A stretch of DNA of 36,011 nucleotides from Chryseobacterium formosum (GTDB lineage Bacteria > Bacteroidota > Bacteroidia > Flavobacteriales > Weeksellaceae), in assembly GCF_026460885.1 (NCBI RefSeq), contig NZ_JAOVZW010000034.1, positions 1 through 36,011 on the forward strand. The letters are read 5' to 3'. A model generated the notes under the pieces. The model saw nothing but the letters and a program-made list of their open reading frames with translations, was not told the origin of the DNA and did not search any database. The translations under genes and the position numbers were made by a program. Of this stretch, positions 16,765 to 24,966 are shown piece after piece (the stretch's first letter is position 1; every line of letters begins with the position of its first letter).

Positions 16765-17223
16765 ATGGAAAATAAAAAAACAGTATCTGTTCTCAACGAT
16801 CTGTTGCAGATTACCAATGATCGAATTGAAGGATTTGGAAAAGTAGAAGGCAAAGTCTGGGAAAAATATCCTGACACCAAAGCAGAGTACGACCGAATGA
16901 TCTCGCAATCTAAAATGATGAAAAACGAACTCATTAATCTCATTAACGAAAAAGGCGGAAACCCACACGATTCTACATCCGTTGCAGGATCATTACACAG
17001 AACCTGGATCGACATTAAAAATTCCTTTACAATTGGCAACATCGAAGAATCAACCTTATCTAATGTTGTTTTTTGGGAAAAAGCAGCAATGGAAGCTTAT
17101 GAAAATGCTTTAAATAGCGGTGATCTTTGCCAAAAAAGCTCTGATGTGTTAACAGAACAACTTCATAGTTTGAAAATATCACACGAGCAGTTTAAAAAAA
17201 TCGAAGAATATAAAAACAATTAA
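16765..17223 (+). CDS. PA2169 family four-helix-bundle protein (DUF2383-like)
   Basis: A 152-residue, almost all-helical protein. NDLLQITNDRIEGFGK at the start, KMMKNELINLINEKGG in the second helix and the SVAGSLHRTWIDIK segment are typical of the PA2169/DUF2383 four-helix bundle, a ferritin-like fold linked to stress responses. The ATG at 16765 (MENKK) is chosen over one at 16696, because the extra 23 residues are unlike the family and the upstream ATG lies only about 18 bases from the predicted transcription start. It has a glutamate-rich surface but I cannot assign metal ligands. It is followed after 52 bases by a general-stress SDR in the same operon. Confidence 0.85.
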   Translation: MENKKTVSVLNDLLQITNDRIEGFGKVEGKVWEKYPDTKAEYDRMISQSKMMKNELINLINEKGGNPHDSTSVAGSLHRTWIDIKNSFTIGNIEESTLSNVVFWEKAAMEAYENALNSGDLCQKSSDVLTEQLHSLKISHEQFKKIEEYKNN

Positions 17224-17275
17224 TAAGCAACTTATTTATTTAAAAAAAATATATAACAAATCAAAATATATAACA

Positions 17276-18208
17276 ATGGAGAATGACATCGCAGGACAAC
17301 CAGATCAAAAAACTCAAAACTTACAACCAACTCTTCAAGATCCTACAACGAAACATCCAAAACCACCTTTTGAAAGACAGTTTCAGCCTTTTCCCGGACT
17401 GGTAAGTAAAATGATTCCAGTACCAGATCATGGAGAAAAATCTTATAAAGGTTCAGGAAGACTACAAGGAAGAAAAGCGCTTATTACAGGAGGAGATTCG
17501 GGAATCGGAAGAGCTGCTGCCATTGCTTACGCAAGAGAAGGTGCAGATGTAGCAATTAATTATCTACCTGATGAAGAATCAGATGCACAGGAAGTAGTAA
17601 AACTTATTGAGGAAGCAGGAAGAAAAGCCATTGCTATTCCGGGAGACTTGCGTGACGAATCTTTTTGTAAAAAATTGATACTAAAAGCAGTTGAAGAATT
17701 GGGAGGTCTAGATATACTGGTTAATAATGCAGGTCATCAAAAAACACACGAAACTATTCTTGATATTAGTACAGAAGAGTTTGACCGAACTATGAAAACC
17801 AATATTTATGCTCCGTTCTGGCTTATAAAGGCAGCGTTACCATACCTGAAACCTGGTTCTTCAATCATTGGATTATCATCTGTACAGGCCTATGATCCTT
17901 CAGAAGATTTATATGATTATGCGCAGACAAAAGCAGCAACGACTAGTTATGTTAAATCACTGGCAAAACAATTAGGTCCAAAAGGAATCCGTGTGAATGG
18001 TGTAGCTCCCGGACCGGTATGGACCGCTTTGGAAATCAGTGGTGGACAGACCCAGGAAAATATCGAAAAATTCGGAGGAGATACTCCTTTGGGAAGACCA
18101 GGACAACCTGCTGAGCTCGCATCGATCTTTGTACAGCTGGCTGATAACGACGGTAGTTTTGCAAGTGGTCAGATTTATGGTTCTGCGGGAGGAAGCGGAC
18201 AACCTTAA
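17276..18208 (+). CDS. General-stress SDR oxidoreductase (YghA/Gsp39-like)
   Basis: A 310-residue SDR with the 60-residue N-terminal extension (PPFERQFQPFPGLVSKMIPVPDHGE) that is diagnostic of the YghA/YdaD/general stress protein 39 group. The cofactor motif TGGDSGIGRA lies at 71-80, NNAG at 150-153, the catalytic serine near 201, and Y215-x3-K219 (YAQTK). PGPVWT follows as in the family. It is an NAD(P)-dependent cytoplasmic enzyme; relatives are induced by salt, desiccation or stationary phase. It is the second gene after the PA2169 protein, under the divergent operator at 16628. Confidence 0.93.
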   Translation: MENDIAGQPDQKTQNLQPTLQDPTTKHPKPPFERQFQPFPGLVSKMIPVPDHGEKSYKGSGRLQGRKALITGGDSGIGRAAAIAYAREGADVAINYLPDEESDAQEVVKLIEEAGRKAIAIPGDLRDESFCKKLILKAVEELGGLDILVNNAGHQKTHETILDISTEEFDRTMKTNIYAPFWLIKAALPYLKPGSSIIGLSSVQAYDPSEDLYDYAQTKAATTSYVKSLAKQLGPKGIRVNGVAPGPVWTALEISGGQTQENIEKFGGDTPLGRPGQPAELASIFVQLADNDGSFASGQIYGSAGGSGQP

Positions 18209-18235
18209 TATTTTTAATAATTAGTAGGTGATACT

Positions 18236-18439
18236 GTGAGTGATGGAACGTATTATGCACGACCGCAACAAAAAATGATCTGGCATCCGTCTTATTTGCC
18301 AGAGCATGAGCCATCTTACTTCCTAAAAGAATGGGACGTAATGATAAGCCTGTCGCAGGAAGTAATTAAAAAAAACTATGACAGTAGGTTATTTTCTTTT
18401 TTAGGGCTTTGGTTACAAAATTTATTTAAGGTAAAATAA
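18236..18439 (+). CDS. Small hypothetical ORF with GTG start
   Basis: A 67-codon ORF starting GTG 28 bases after the general-stress SDR stop and ending 25 bases before the terminator at 18464. It has an aromatic, hydrophilic first half (YYARPQQKMIWHPSYLPEHEP) and a short hydrophobic stretch near the end (FSFLGLWLQNLF). I recognise no family. The position inside the SDR transcript and the reasonable composition favour a small gene or a gene remnant; it could also be chance. Confidence 0.35.
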   Translation: MSDGTYYARPQQKMIWHPSYLPEHEPSYFLKEWDVMISLSQEVIKKNYDSRLFSFLGLWLQNLFKVK

Positions 18440-18463
18440 AATAATATACGATTATTTGAATGA

Positions 18464-18497
18464 TTAAAGGCAAAACATCGATGTGTTTTGCCTTTAA
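18464..18497. terminator. Bidirectional terminator between SDR operon and crp/fnr gene
   Basis: TTAAAGGCAAAACA at 18464-18477 pairs with TGTTTTGCCTTTAA at 18484-18497 (14 bp, 6-base loop). It lies between convergent genes and has A/T-rich flanks on both sides. Confidence 0.88.
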
Positions 18498-18516
18498 TTT
18501 TACATTGTTGAAGTAA

Positions 18517-19113
18517 TCAATAGAAAATTTTTCCATTAATAATCTTTACTATAAGATCTCTTTCCATCCTTTTAAATACTCTTATTACAGTTTCTACACG
18601 CAAAGCCGTTAAAGAAGCTATTTCTAAACGGGTATAAGGAATTTGATATGAAAAAGCCTCTGTTATTTTGTGATACTGCTTTAAACAATCCATTACACAA
18701 AGAACTTTATGATAAGGATTTGAAGATGACAGATTGTTTAGCATCACGTATCGATAATACATTCTTTCGGAGGTATACTGATAAAGTTTAAATAATATAT
18801 CCTTATCATTTTGAATCAATTTCAAAAACTTTGAAATAACTACCCTAATAATAACTACATCTGTCATAGCAACCGCATTTACAGGATAGGTTACATCTGA
18901 AAAAATAAATGTTTCGCCTATACAATGTCCTGTTGACGGAAAACTGTGAATAAACTCTTTTCCTTCCTGATGATAATTATTTATTTTGACATCTCCGGTA
19001 TGTATTTGATAATAAAACTTAGGGGTTTCCAATTCTCTAAATATAAAATCATTTTTCTTAAAATTCAATAATTCTCCTCCGTTACGAAAGAGTAAATCTT
19101 CATCGACTAACAT
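18517..19113 (-). CDS. Crp/Fnr family transcriptional regulator (paralogue 1)
   Basis: A 198-residue regulator with an N-terminal cyclic-nucleotide-binding-like beta roll (about 20-115: KNDFIFRELETPKFYYQIHTGDVKI, GEFIFSDVTYP-like turn), a long dimer helix and a C-terminal winged helix. The recognition region reads YTRLEIASLTALRVETVIRVFKRMERD; the E and R of ETVIR correspond to the base-contacting Glu/Arg of Crp and Fnr. There is no N-terminal cysteine cluster for an Fnr iron-sulfur centre and no clear cAMP-binding arginine-serine pair. Its own promoter carries a TATGAC-N4-ATCATA operator (19251), so autoregulation is likely. It is one of four paralogues in the window. Confidence 0.93.
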   Translation of the reverse strand: MLVDEDLLFRNGGELLNFKKNDFIFRELETPKFYYQIHTGDVKINNYHQEGKEFIHSFPSTGHCIGETFIFSDVTYPVNAVAMTDVVIIRVVISKFLKLIQNDKDILFKLYQYTSERMYYRYVMLNNLSSSNPYHKVLCVMDCLKQYHKITEAFSYQIPYTRLEIASLTALRVETVIRVFKRMERDLIVKIINGKIFY

Positions 19114-19169
19114 GCTTTAAAAAATTTTAAAAAAGTATCAAAATCATGTAAAAACATTATACAGAAAAA

Positions 19170-19192
19170 GATATAAAATCATATTTTATATC
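19170..19192. repeat. Inverted repeat in the leader of crp/fnr paralogue 1
   Basis: GATATAAAAT at 19170-19179 and ATTTTATATC at 19183-19192 form a perfect 10-bp palindrome with a 3-base loop. It lies in the predicted 100-base 5' leader, so it would fold in the mRNA or serve as a second operator downstream of the start. Confidence 0.55.
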
Positions 19193-19220
19193 ACCTTTTA
19201 GTGTAATATTTTACATTATC

Positions 19221-19266
19221 CAAAGATAGTTTTATAAGACATTTCATCCGTATGACCTCAATCATA
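19221..19266 (-). promoter_or_regulatory. Crp/Fnr-type operator and -7 box of paralogue 1
   Basis: Operator TATGAC-CTCA-ATCATA at 19251-19266, flanked by G and C that extend the palindrome by one base. The minus-strand -7 box TATCTTTG (perfect TAnnTTTG) lies at 19221-19228, 30.5 bp from the centre. The predicted start is near 19215. No matching box was found for the plus-strand gene at 19532. Confidence 0.72.
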
Positions 19267-19531
19267 CTACTTTATTACAAAAGGTAAGACATTTACTTTC
19301 AAAAAGATATTGGTATAGATTTCGTACATATTTATTTATGACTAAAATATCTATACTTTATTGAAATTAGAATTAAATATCGATATTTTGAAATATCTCT
19401 TACTAAATATAAAAATCAAAAGTTTTTGATTAGTGAATTTTTATAGCAATTTTTCATTTATCAAAAAACTCTTTATAGTTATTCTTAATCTAATCACACC
19501 AACTTATATACTAATCACAAAAATCATTATT

Positions 19532-21055
19532 ATGAATCGAGACGGAAACACAACTAGTTTTTGGCAGTCGACCACTAATCCGGGCAACCCTCAAAATACA
19601 AAAGAAAATAGTTCCAAACATTTTGACACAATTATTGTGGGAGCCGGAATAACAGGAATTACTTTGGCGAAAGAACTTCAAAACAGAGGACAAAAATGTC
19701 TTATTCTTGAAAAAGAAAATATTGGCTTCGGAACTACAGGTGGAACGACTGCCCATATCAACAACTTTTTCGATTCTTCGTATGATGAAGTGATCTCTGA
19801 TTTCGGTGAATCCAGAGCAAAAACATTGGCGAGCGCAGCAAAGGAAACCATAAAATATATTAAATCTAACATCATAAAGTATCATATTTCTTGTGAGTAC
19901 AATGAGTGCAGTTCATTTCTTTTCAGTGCAGAAGAAAAACAAAATAATCAACTTGAAAAAATTTTTGATGCTCACGAGAAAGTCGGTATTGAAACTGTAA
20001 AGGTGCACAGTATTCCTTTCTCACTACCGTTTGAGAATGCGATCGAAATTAAGGGACAGGCACAATTTCATCCTTTAAGATATATTAACAAACTGATCAA
20101 AGAATTTGAAAAAGAAGGCGGAATAATACTGACAGAAACTCAAGTGACAGGTTTTGAAAATAAAGACGGAAAAGTAAAAGTTTCGACCAAGGATGATTTA
20201 AATTTTTCTTCTGATAACATTGTTTGGGCAACCCATATTCCGCCAGGGAACAATCGTTTCAGTGTATTACTTGCACCTTACAGGAGTTATGCTTTGACAG
20301 CAAAATTAGAAAATCCTGTGGCACAAATGGCTCAGGCAGCAGATTTGTATGACCCTTACCATTATGTAAGATATCATAAATCGAATGATGACTACTATAT
20401 TATAGTTGGAGGTTTTGATCACATGACAGGCGATGAGGAAGATACCGAAAAGCATTTCACAGACTTGGTAGCGTACGCTGACGAACACTTTAAATACAAG
20501 AATATTGAGGCAAAATGGTCTTCTCAATATTATGTTCCTGCTGATGGTTTGGCCTACATTGGTCAAATGCCCGGAGAAAATAACATTTATATATCAACAG
20601 GTTACAATGGAAACGGAATGACTTTCGGATCGATGGCATCTTTGATTATTCCTGATTTAATGGAAGGTAAAACAACCCCGCTCTCCGATTTACTTTCACC
20701 CGGAAGAATAAAGCCTATGGCAAGTGCTCGGAATGTACTATCAGAAGTGTTTAATGCAACAACTCATTTTGTAAAAGATAAATTTTCTGCTGAAAAAATA
20801 AAAGATTTAGATACATTAATTGTAGGAGAAGGAAAAGTCATCAAACACGATGGAGAAACAATTGCAGCATATCGTGATCTGAAATCAAAACTTCATTTAT
20901 TGAGTCCGGTTTGTCCACACACAGGTTGTAATGTTGTCTGGAACCCTTCGGAAATTACCTGGGATTGCCCGTGTCACGGTTCTCGTTTCAGTATCGATGG
21001 AGGTTTATTAAATGGTCCTGCCTTATCTGATCTTAAAAAAATAGATCAGGAATAA
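19532..21055 (+). CDS. FAD-dependent oxidoreductase with C-terminal Rieske domain
   Basis: A 507-residue protein from the ATG at 19532 (MNRDGN); an earlier GTG at 19433 adds 33 hydrophobic residues unlike the family. The N-terminal FAD Rossmann motif is VGAGITGITLAKELQNRG with LEKE ending the second strand. The DAO-type fold runs to about residue 400 and includes TGYNGNGMTFG near the FAD end. A Rieske 2Fe-2S domain closes the protein, with C461-x-H463 and C479-x2-H482 (CPHTGC, CPCHGS). The architecture is known in many bacteria as a glycine-oxidase-like enzyme with a Rieske tail; substrate and electron partner are unknown. It stands alone between two crp-regulated units and has its own terminator. 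Confidence 0.92.
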   Translation: MNRDGNTTSFWQSTTNPGNPQNTKENSSKHFDTIIVGAGITGITLAKELQNRGQKCLILEKENIGFGTTGGTTAHINNFFDSSYDEVISDFGESRAKTLASAAKETIKYIKSNIIKYHISCEYNECSSFLFSAEEKQNNQLEKIFDAHEKVGIETVKVHSIPFSLPFENAIEIKGQAQFHPLRYINKLIKEFEKEGGIILTETQVTGFENKDGKVKVSTKDDLNFSSDNIVWATHIPPGNNRFSVLLAPYRSYALTAKLENPVAQMAQAADLYDPYHYVRYHKSNDDYYIIVGGFDHMTGDEEDTEKHFTDLVAYADEHFKYKNIEAKWSSQYYVPADGLAYIGQMPGENNIYISTGYNGNGMTFGSMASLIIPDLMEGKTTPLSDLLSPGRIKPMASARNVLSEVFNATTHFVKDKFSAEKIKDLDTLIVGEGKVIKHDGETIAAYRDLKSKLHLLSPVCPHTGCNVVWNPSEITWDCPCHGSRFSIDGGLLNGPALSDLKKIDQE

Positions 21056-21072
21056 TTAAAATTTTAATAAAT

Positions 21073-21107
21073 AAGTAGAAGCCTTCTGAAAATGAAGGCT
21101 TTTACTT
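21073..21107 (+). terminator. Terminator after the FAD-Rieske gene
   Basis: A 14-bp stem (AAGTAGAAGCCTTC pairing with GAAGGCTTTTACTT, one G-T pair) with a 7-base loop, directly after the FAD-Rieske stop. It can also serve the convergent GH1-like gene. Confidence 0.82.
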
Positions 21108-21128
21108 TTAAATGAAAAATTGATGGAA

Positions 21129-22307
21129 TTAATCCGTTGCTAAAATTGTATTCAGTCGTTTGTTAAAATCATTAATAGCTTGTAAACTTTCTTTATCTGC
21201 TTCACGATTTAAAGAAATCGGATCAAAAATATCCCAAATTCCACTGTGATGCCATTCATTTAAATCATCCCAATCCGGTCGGTCGATAACAGGGTAAAAA
21301 CAGCAACCCCAAAGCGAAATTCCAGTTTCTAAAACTGATAAACATTCTGTGGTAACAGAACGAATCCACTTTGAGCGGTCTTCACCAGGATGACTTGTTT
21401 CTGAAATTACAATAGGTCTTTCGTATCTGGCAAAAACAGTTTCAATTAAAGAATGAAGACTACGAAACAACGGATGAGGCGGTTCTTCTGCCCAAGGTAA
21501 AAATTCATGAGTCTCATTAATCCACTGATTATTGTAATAATAATTAACCCCAATAATATCAAGATATTCAGGTTTCCCTCTGAGTTCCGGACACATCGCT
21601 CCTGAGAGAATATCATGAACCTGAAACTGCTCAAAATGTTTTTCTTCAGCAAATAAAAATGATTCAACATCGAGTTCGTTGTTGGTGACAATGCTTATCA
21701 GCGGCTCAGTGATCATTATTCTAACGGTAATATCAATGTCTTTCATCATTTCAATTCCTTCAATATAGGCTTTCATTAAAGCATATTTCACTTCCCAACC
21801 CTGCCCGATGCAATAAGGTGAAGTTCCTCTGACATCACCTCCTAACCATGAAATAAAACTGACTTCATTAATTGGAGTGACAATTAAATCACCTTTAGGA
21901 ACTAAACTCCTGTATTTAATTACAAATTCACGACACAAATGACTGAATCTTCTCGAAAACATCGGGTGAAGAGGTGTAAGATCATCAGGAAAACCAAAAT
22001 GGCAAATATCCCAAACTATCTGAATATTTTTAGCCTGAGAAAATTTGATGATCCGCTCTACTTCTGTCCAGTCATATTGATAGGGAGAAATTTCAACTTT
22101 GCTCCATCGAATTCCTTCGCGGATGGTTTTCATTCCCAATTGATGTACCCGATCATAATCTTCTTCCAAATAAAGATCATGTCCCGAAACTTGATATAAA
22201 TCGATTCTGTTTCCGAACGCATTTTGCTGATCTGCACATTCAAATCCGCCCATCAGAAAACTGTTGAACGGATTGACATTTAGTGACAGAGGGTCATTGC
22301 TGAACAT
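21129..22307 (-). CDS. Family 1 glycosidase-like TIM-barrel protein
   Basis: A 392-residue TIM-barrel protein resembling glycoside hydrolase family 1 (clan GH-A). The acid/base glutamate is E148 in TPINEVSF and the nucleophile E303 in IVISETSHPGED, at the usual strand 4 and strand 7 positions; IIGVNYYYNN near 252 is the conserved strand 6 segment. It is shorter than typical beta-glucosidases (about 450) and has no signal peptide. It overlaps the glf stop by 14 bases and is the last gene of a glycosyltransferase-glf-hydrolase operon. A similar protein fused to an RmlD-like sugar reductase is, as I recall, found next to glf in Proteobacteria. A role in making or trimming a galactofuranose-containing glycan is inferred. 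Confidence 0.85.
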   Translation of the reverse strand: MFSNDPLSLNVNPFNSFLMGGFECADQQNAFGNRIDLYQVSGHDLYLEEDYDRVHQLGMKTIREGIRWSKVEISPYQYDWTEVERIIKFSQAKNIQIVWDICHFGFPDDLTPLHPMFSRRFSHLCREFVIKYRSLVPKGDLIVTPINEVSFISWLGGDVRGTSPYCIGQGWEVKYALMKAYIEGIEMMKDIDITVRIMITEPLISIVTNNELDVESFLFAEEKHFEQFQVHDILSGAMCPELRGKPEYLDIIGVNYYYNNQWINETHEFLPWAEEPPHPLFRSLHSLIETVFARYERPIVISETSHPGEDRSKWIRSVTTECLSVLETGISLWGCCFYPVIDRPDWDDLNEWHHSGIWDIFDPISLNREADKESLQAINDFNKRLNTILATD

Positions 22308-23400
22308 ACGCTTCCCTGCTTTTTAACTTTTTGAAAAGAGCTAACGACTGTGCGACAACTTGATCCATATTATAATATTTATACGTCCCCAAACGACCAG
22401 TGAAAAACACATCAGGATGATCCTCTGAAAGCTTTTTGTATTGATTGTAAATCTCCTGATTCTGTTTCCTCGGAATCGGATAATACGGATCTCCTTCTGC
22501 AGTCGGATATTCATAAACGAGGGTTGTTTTATCGTTTTTTTGCCCAGTTAAAAATTTAAATTCAGTAATTCTTGTGTATAAATTTGAAGTCGGATAATTG
22601 ACTGTTCCCGTTGCCTGATAATTTTCCTGATTCAAGGTTTCAAATTTAAAATCGATGGAACGGTAAGGTAATTTTCCGTAGCAATAATCAAAATAAGAAT
22701 CTATAGGGCCTGTATAAATCAATGTTTTAAACGGAATCACCTCCACAATATCTTTGTAATCGGTCTGAAGCATGATGCTGATATTTTTGTGAGACAGCAT
22801 TTTTTTAAACATTTCTGTGTAACCATTTTTCGGCATTGCCTGAAAAGTGTCTGTGAAATAACGGTCGTCTTTGTTGGTTCTTGTGGGAACACGAGCAGTT
22901 ACGGAAGCATCCAATTCTGAAGGATCAAGATCCCACTGTTTTTTGGTGTAGCCTTTGAAAAATTTCTCGTACAATTCTTTTCCGACAACGTTTAAAACAA
23001 CATCTTCAGACGTCAAAATAGGACTTCTCTTTTCGGCTTTTGAAGCTAAAAAATCGGTGACTTCGTCTGACGTCAGATTTTTACCATACAATTCATTGAT
23101 CGTGGTCAGATTGATCGGAATCGGAACCAATAAACCATCAACACTTCCTAAAACACGATGCTCGTAAGGTCGCCAATCGGTAAATTTCCCTAAATATTTA
23201 AATACATCTTCAGAATTGGTGTGAAAAATGTGCGGTCCATATTTATGAATCAAAATTCCTTCTTCGTTATAATAATCAAAAGCATTTCCTGCAATATGAT
23301 CTCTTTTGTCTACAATTAAAATCTTCTTTCCCTCTGCAGCTAAACGTTCTGCTAAAACTGCTCCGGCAAAACCGCATCCTACTATTAAATAATCATACAT
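22294..23400 (-). CDS. glf: UDP-galactopyranose mutase
   Basis: A 368-residue flavoenzyme that interconverts UDP-galactopyranose and UDP-galactofuranose. The FAD-binding motif is VGCGFAGAVLAERLA at residues 7-21, followed by DKRDHIAGNAFD and the mutase signature YGPHIFHTN. Further family blocks are FFKGYTKKQWD, PTRTNKDDRYF and, at the end, GRLGTYKYYNMDQ, which contains the substrate-binding arginine and tyrosine. Length matches bacterial Glf. It overlaps the upstream glycosyltransferase by 8 bases and the downstream hydrolase by 14, so the three are translationally coupled. Galactofuranose would be used in a surface polysaccharide or glycolipid. Confidence 0.96.
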   Translation of the reverse strand: MYDYLIVGCGFAGAVLAERLAAEGKKILIVDKRDHIAGNAFDYYNEEGILIHKYGPHIFHTNSEDVFKYLGKFTDWRPYEHRVLGSVDGLLVPIPINLTTINELYGKNLTSDEVTDFLASKAEKRSPILTSEDVVLNVVGKELYEKFFKGYTKKQWDLDPSELDASVTARVPTRTNKDDRYFTDTFQAMPKNGYTEMFKKMLSHKNISIMLQTDYKDIVEVIPFKTLIYTGPIDSYFDYCYGKLPYRSIDFKFETLNQENYQATGTVNYPTSNLYTRITEFKFLTGQKNDKTTLVYEYPTAEGDPYYPIPRKQNQEIYNQYKKLSEDHPDVFFTGRLGTYKYYNMDQVVAQSLALFKKLKSREAYVQQ

Positions 23401-24520
23401 GATTGATCTGTTTTTTTGTATTTGTAACTTCTACTTGATTCATTTTTATTTCATTGATGAGCGAATTCATTTTAGAGAATGTATTGTCCCAGGAATCATT
23501 TTCGAGAAAATGATCAACCGTTCTCAACCAATGGTCTCTTTCTGTGTCTGCAAATATATCTTCGGCAGCTGAAATGAATGATTCTGAATCGTCGATAATC
23601 TGCACCAAACCGGCATTCCCATAAGGATATACAACGTCTTTGATAGCGGTAGAAATCACAGGTTTTCCTGCTGCCAGATATTCCGGAGTCTTGGTAGGAC
23701 TGATGAATTCTGTAGATTCATTCAAAGCAAATAAAATCAAGGCAATATCCCAATTCGCAATATACAATGGCAATTCCGTATACGTTTTTGGACCTAAATA
23801 ATGAATATTTGGCGCCTGTGGCAAATCATCCGGACTGATTTTTACGATCGGACCAATGATCACAAACTGCCAATCGGGACGTTGGGCAGAAACATCTCGG
23901 AGAAGTTCAATATCAAACCTTTCATCAACAACCCCGAAAAATCCCAATCTTGGATACCCAATTGATTTTTGATCTTGCGGTTCCTGCTGAACATCTCTTG
24001 CTTTTCCAAAATGTGCTTTATCAATACTGCTTGGCATTGCATGAATGTTGTGGTGCCGGTTTTTCTTTGCCTGATAAAGAGAATTTCCGCCTGTGAAAAC
24101 AACATCAGCTTTCTTAAAAAGCTCTTCTTCTAATTCTAAAAGCTGTGGCGGAGCAAATCTAAATGCAGACAACTCATCCATAGAATCGTAAATCACCTTT
24201 TCAGGATTCAGATGATCTGTAAACTGAAGCGCCATCGGAGTATAATACCAATTGACATAATTTTTGATATCATATTCTTTCAAAAGTTGATCGATCAGAT
24301 TTCTGATCTTTCCATTCATAGCTTCATCATGTCTTGTAATCAACAATTCTACAATGTACACCCCATCCTGCACATTAACAATATACCTGTCAGAATCACC
24401 AATCTTCGGTTCTTCAAAATAAAATACCTGATAATGTTTGGAAAAACGTGTTAATAAATGTTGTGGTCGTTGATAAACAAAGTTCCATGATAAGTGACTG
24501 AAACATAATAAGTATTTCAT
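23393..24520 (-). CDS. Glycosyltransferase (GT-B fold)
   Basis: A 375-residue GT-B glycosyltransferase. The N-terminal FSHLSWNFVYQRPQHLLTRF with the QRPQ box is typical of a large group annotated as glycosyltransferase family 1/4 and often found with glf. The C-terminal donor domain includes RLGFFGVVDERFD, IIGP, IHYLGPKTYTELP and the donor-binding SPTKTPEYLAAGKPVIST, with E in the usual E-x7-E region. No membrane helix is seen. As first gene of the operon with glf it is a candidate galactofuranosyl- or related transferase. It starts about 16 bases from a predicted Crp/Fnr-controlled promoter. Confidence 0.9.
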   Translation of the reverse strand: MKYLLCFSHLSWNFVYQRPQHLLTRFSKHYQVFYFEEPKIGDSDRYIVNVQDGVYIVELLITRHDEAMNGKIRNLIDQLLKEYDIKNYVNWYYTPMALQFTDHLNPEKVIYDSMDELSAFRFAPPQLLELEEELFKKADVVFTGGNSLYQAKKNRHHNIHAMPSSIDKAHFGKARDVQQEPQDQKSIGYPRLGFFGVVDERFDIELLRDVSAQRPDWQFVIIGPIVKISPDDLPQAPNIHYLGPKTYTELPLYIANWDIALILFALNESTEFISPTKTPEYLAAGKPVISTAIKDVVYPYGNAGLVQIIDDSESFISAAEDIFADTERDHWLRTVDHFLENDSWDNTFSKMNSLINEIKMNQVEVTNTKKQINHV

Positions 24521-24542
24521 TTTTTGATGTATTTAATTATGA

Positions 24543-24587
24543 ACAATTTAGTCAAACAAACAATTAATTGTTATGACTATAATCACA
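24543..24587 (-). promoter_or_regulatory. Crp/Fnr-type operator of the glycosyltransferase-glf operon
   Basis: Operator TATGAC-TATA-ATCACA at 24572-24587 (one mismatch). The sequence at the expected -7 position, 24543-24550, reads TAAATTGT on the minus strand, a weaker TAnnTT box, with its edge 29.5 bp from the operator centre. The predicted start is near 24537. Confidence 0.55.
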
Positions 24588-24604
24588 TTGATAAAATCAT
24601 CATA

Positions 24605-24621
24605 TTATCAAAAATTTTGAT
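24605..24621. repeat. Inverted repeat upstream of the glycosyltransferase operator
   Basis: TATCAAAA-A-TTTTGATA is a perfect 8-bp palindrome centred 33.5 bp upstream of the centre of the operator at 24572. It could bind a second regulator. The rest of the gap up to the terminator at 24891 shows no gene; a short open stretch near 24800-24880 is too small to judge. Confidence 0.45.
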
Positions 24622-24890
24622 ATGATTTTAGTGCAATATATTCAACACTAAACAATTATATTATGGATTAGAAATCTGACGCAAGAAAAATAACTATAAG
24701 ATCTAATGAATATACGCAAGCTAAGCTTCTACAGAGTTAACTAAACTTAAAAAAATGCAACCGAAAGCCTCAAAAAATTTTTAGTAAAAAGTAGAACATT
24801 CCTAAATAGCATTTTACGGAAGACTCACAGACATTTTGGTGGCTGTTGGTCGATCAAAAAGCAATGACATAAAAAAGTAATAGCAACAAA

Positions 24891-24929
24891 AAAAAAGAAC
24901 GGACAGTTATTGACTGTCCGTTCTTTTTT
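24891..24929. terminator. Strong terminator after the FrdB-like gene
   Basis: AAAAAAGAACGGACAGT at 24891-24907 pairs perfectly with ACTGTCCGTTCTTTTTT at 24913-24929 (5-base loop). It has T runs on both strands and lies 37 bases past the FrdB-like stop. Confidence 0.93.
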
Positions 24930-24966
24930 AATAATTATATTCTGCATTTCTAAAACAGATCGTTAA

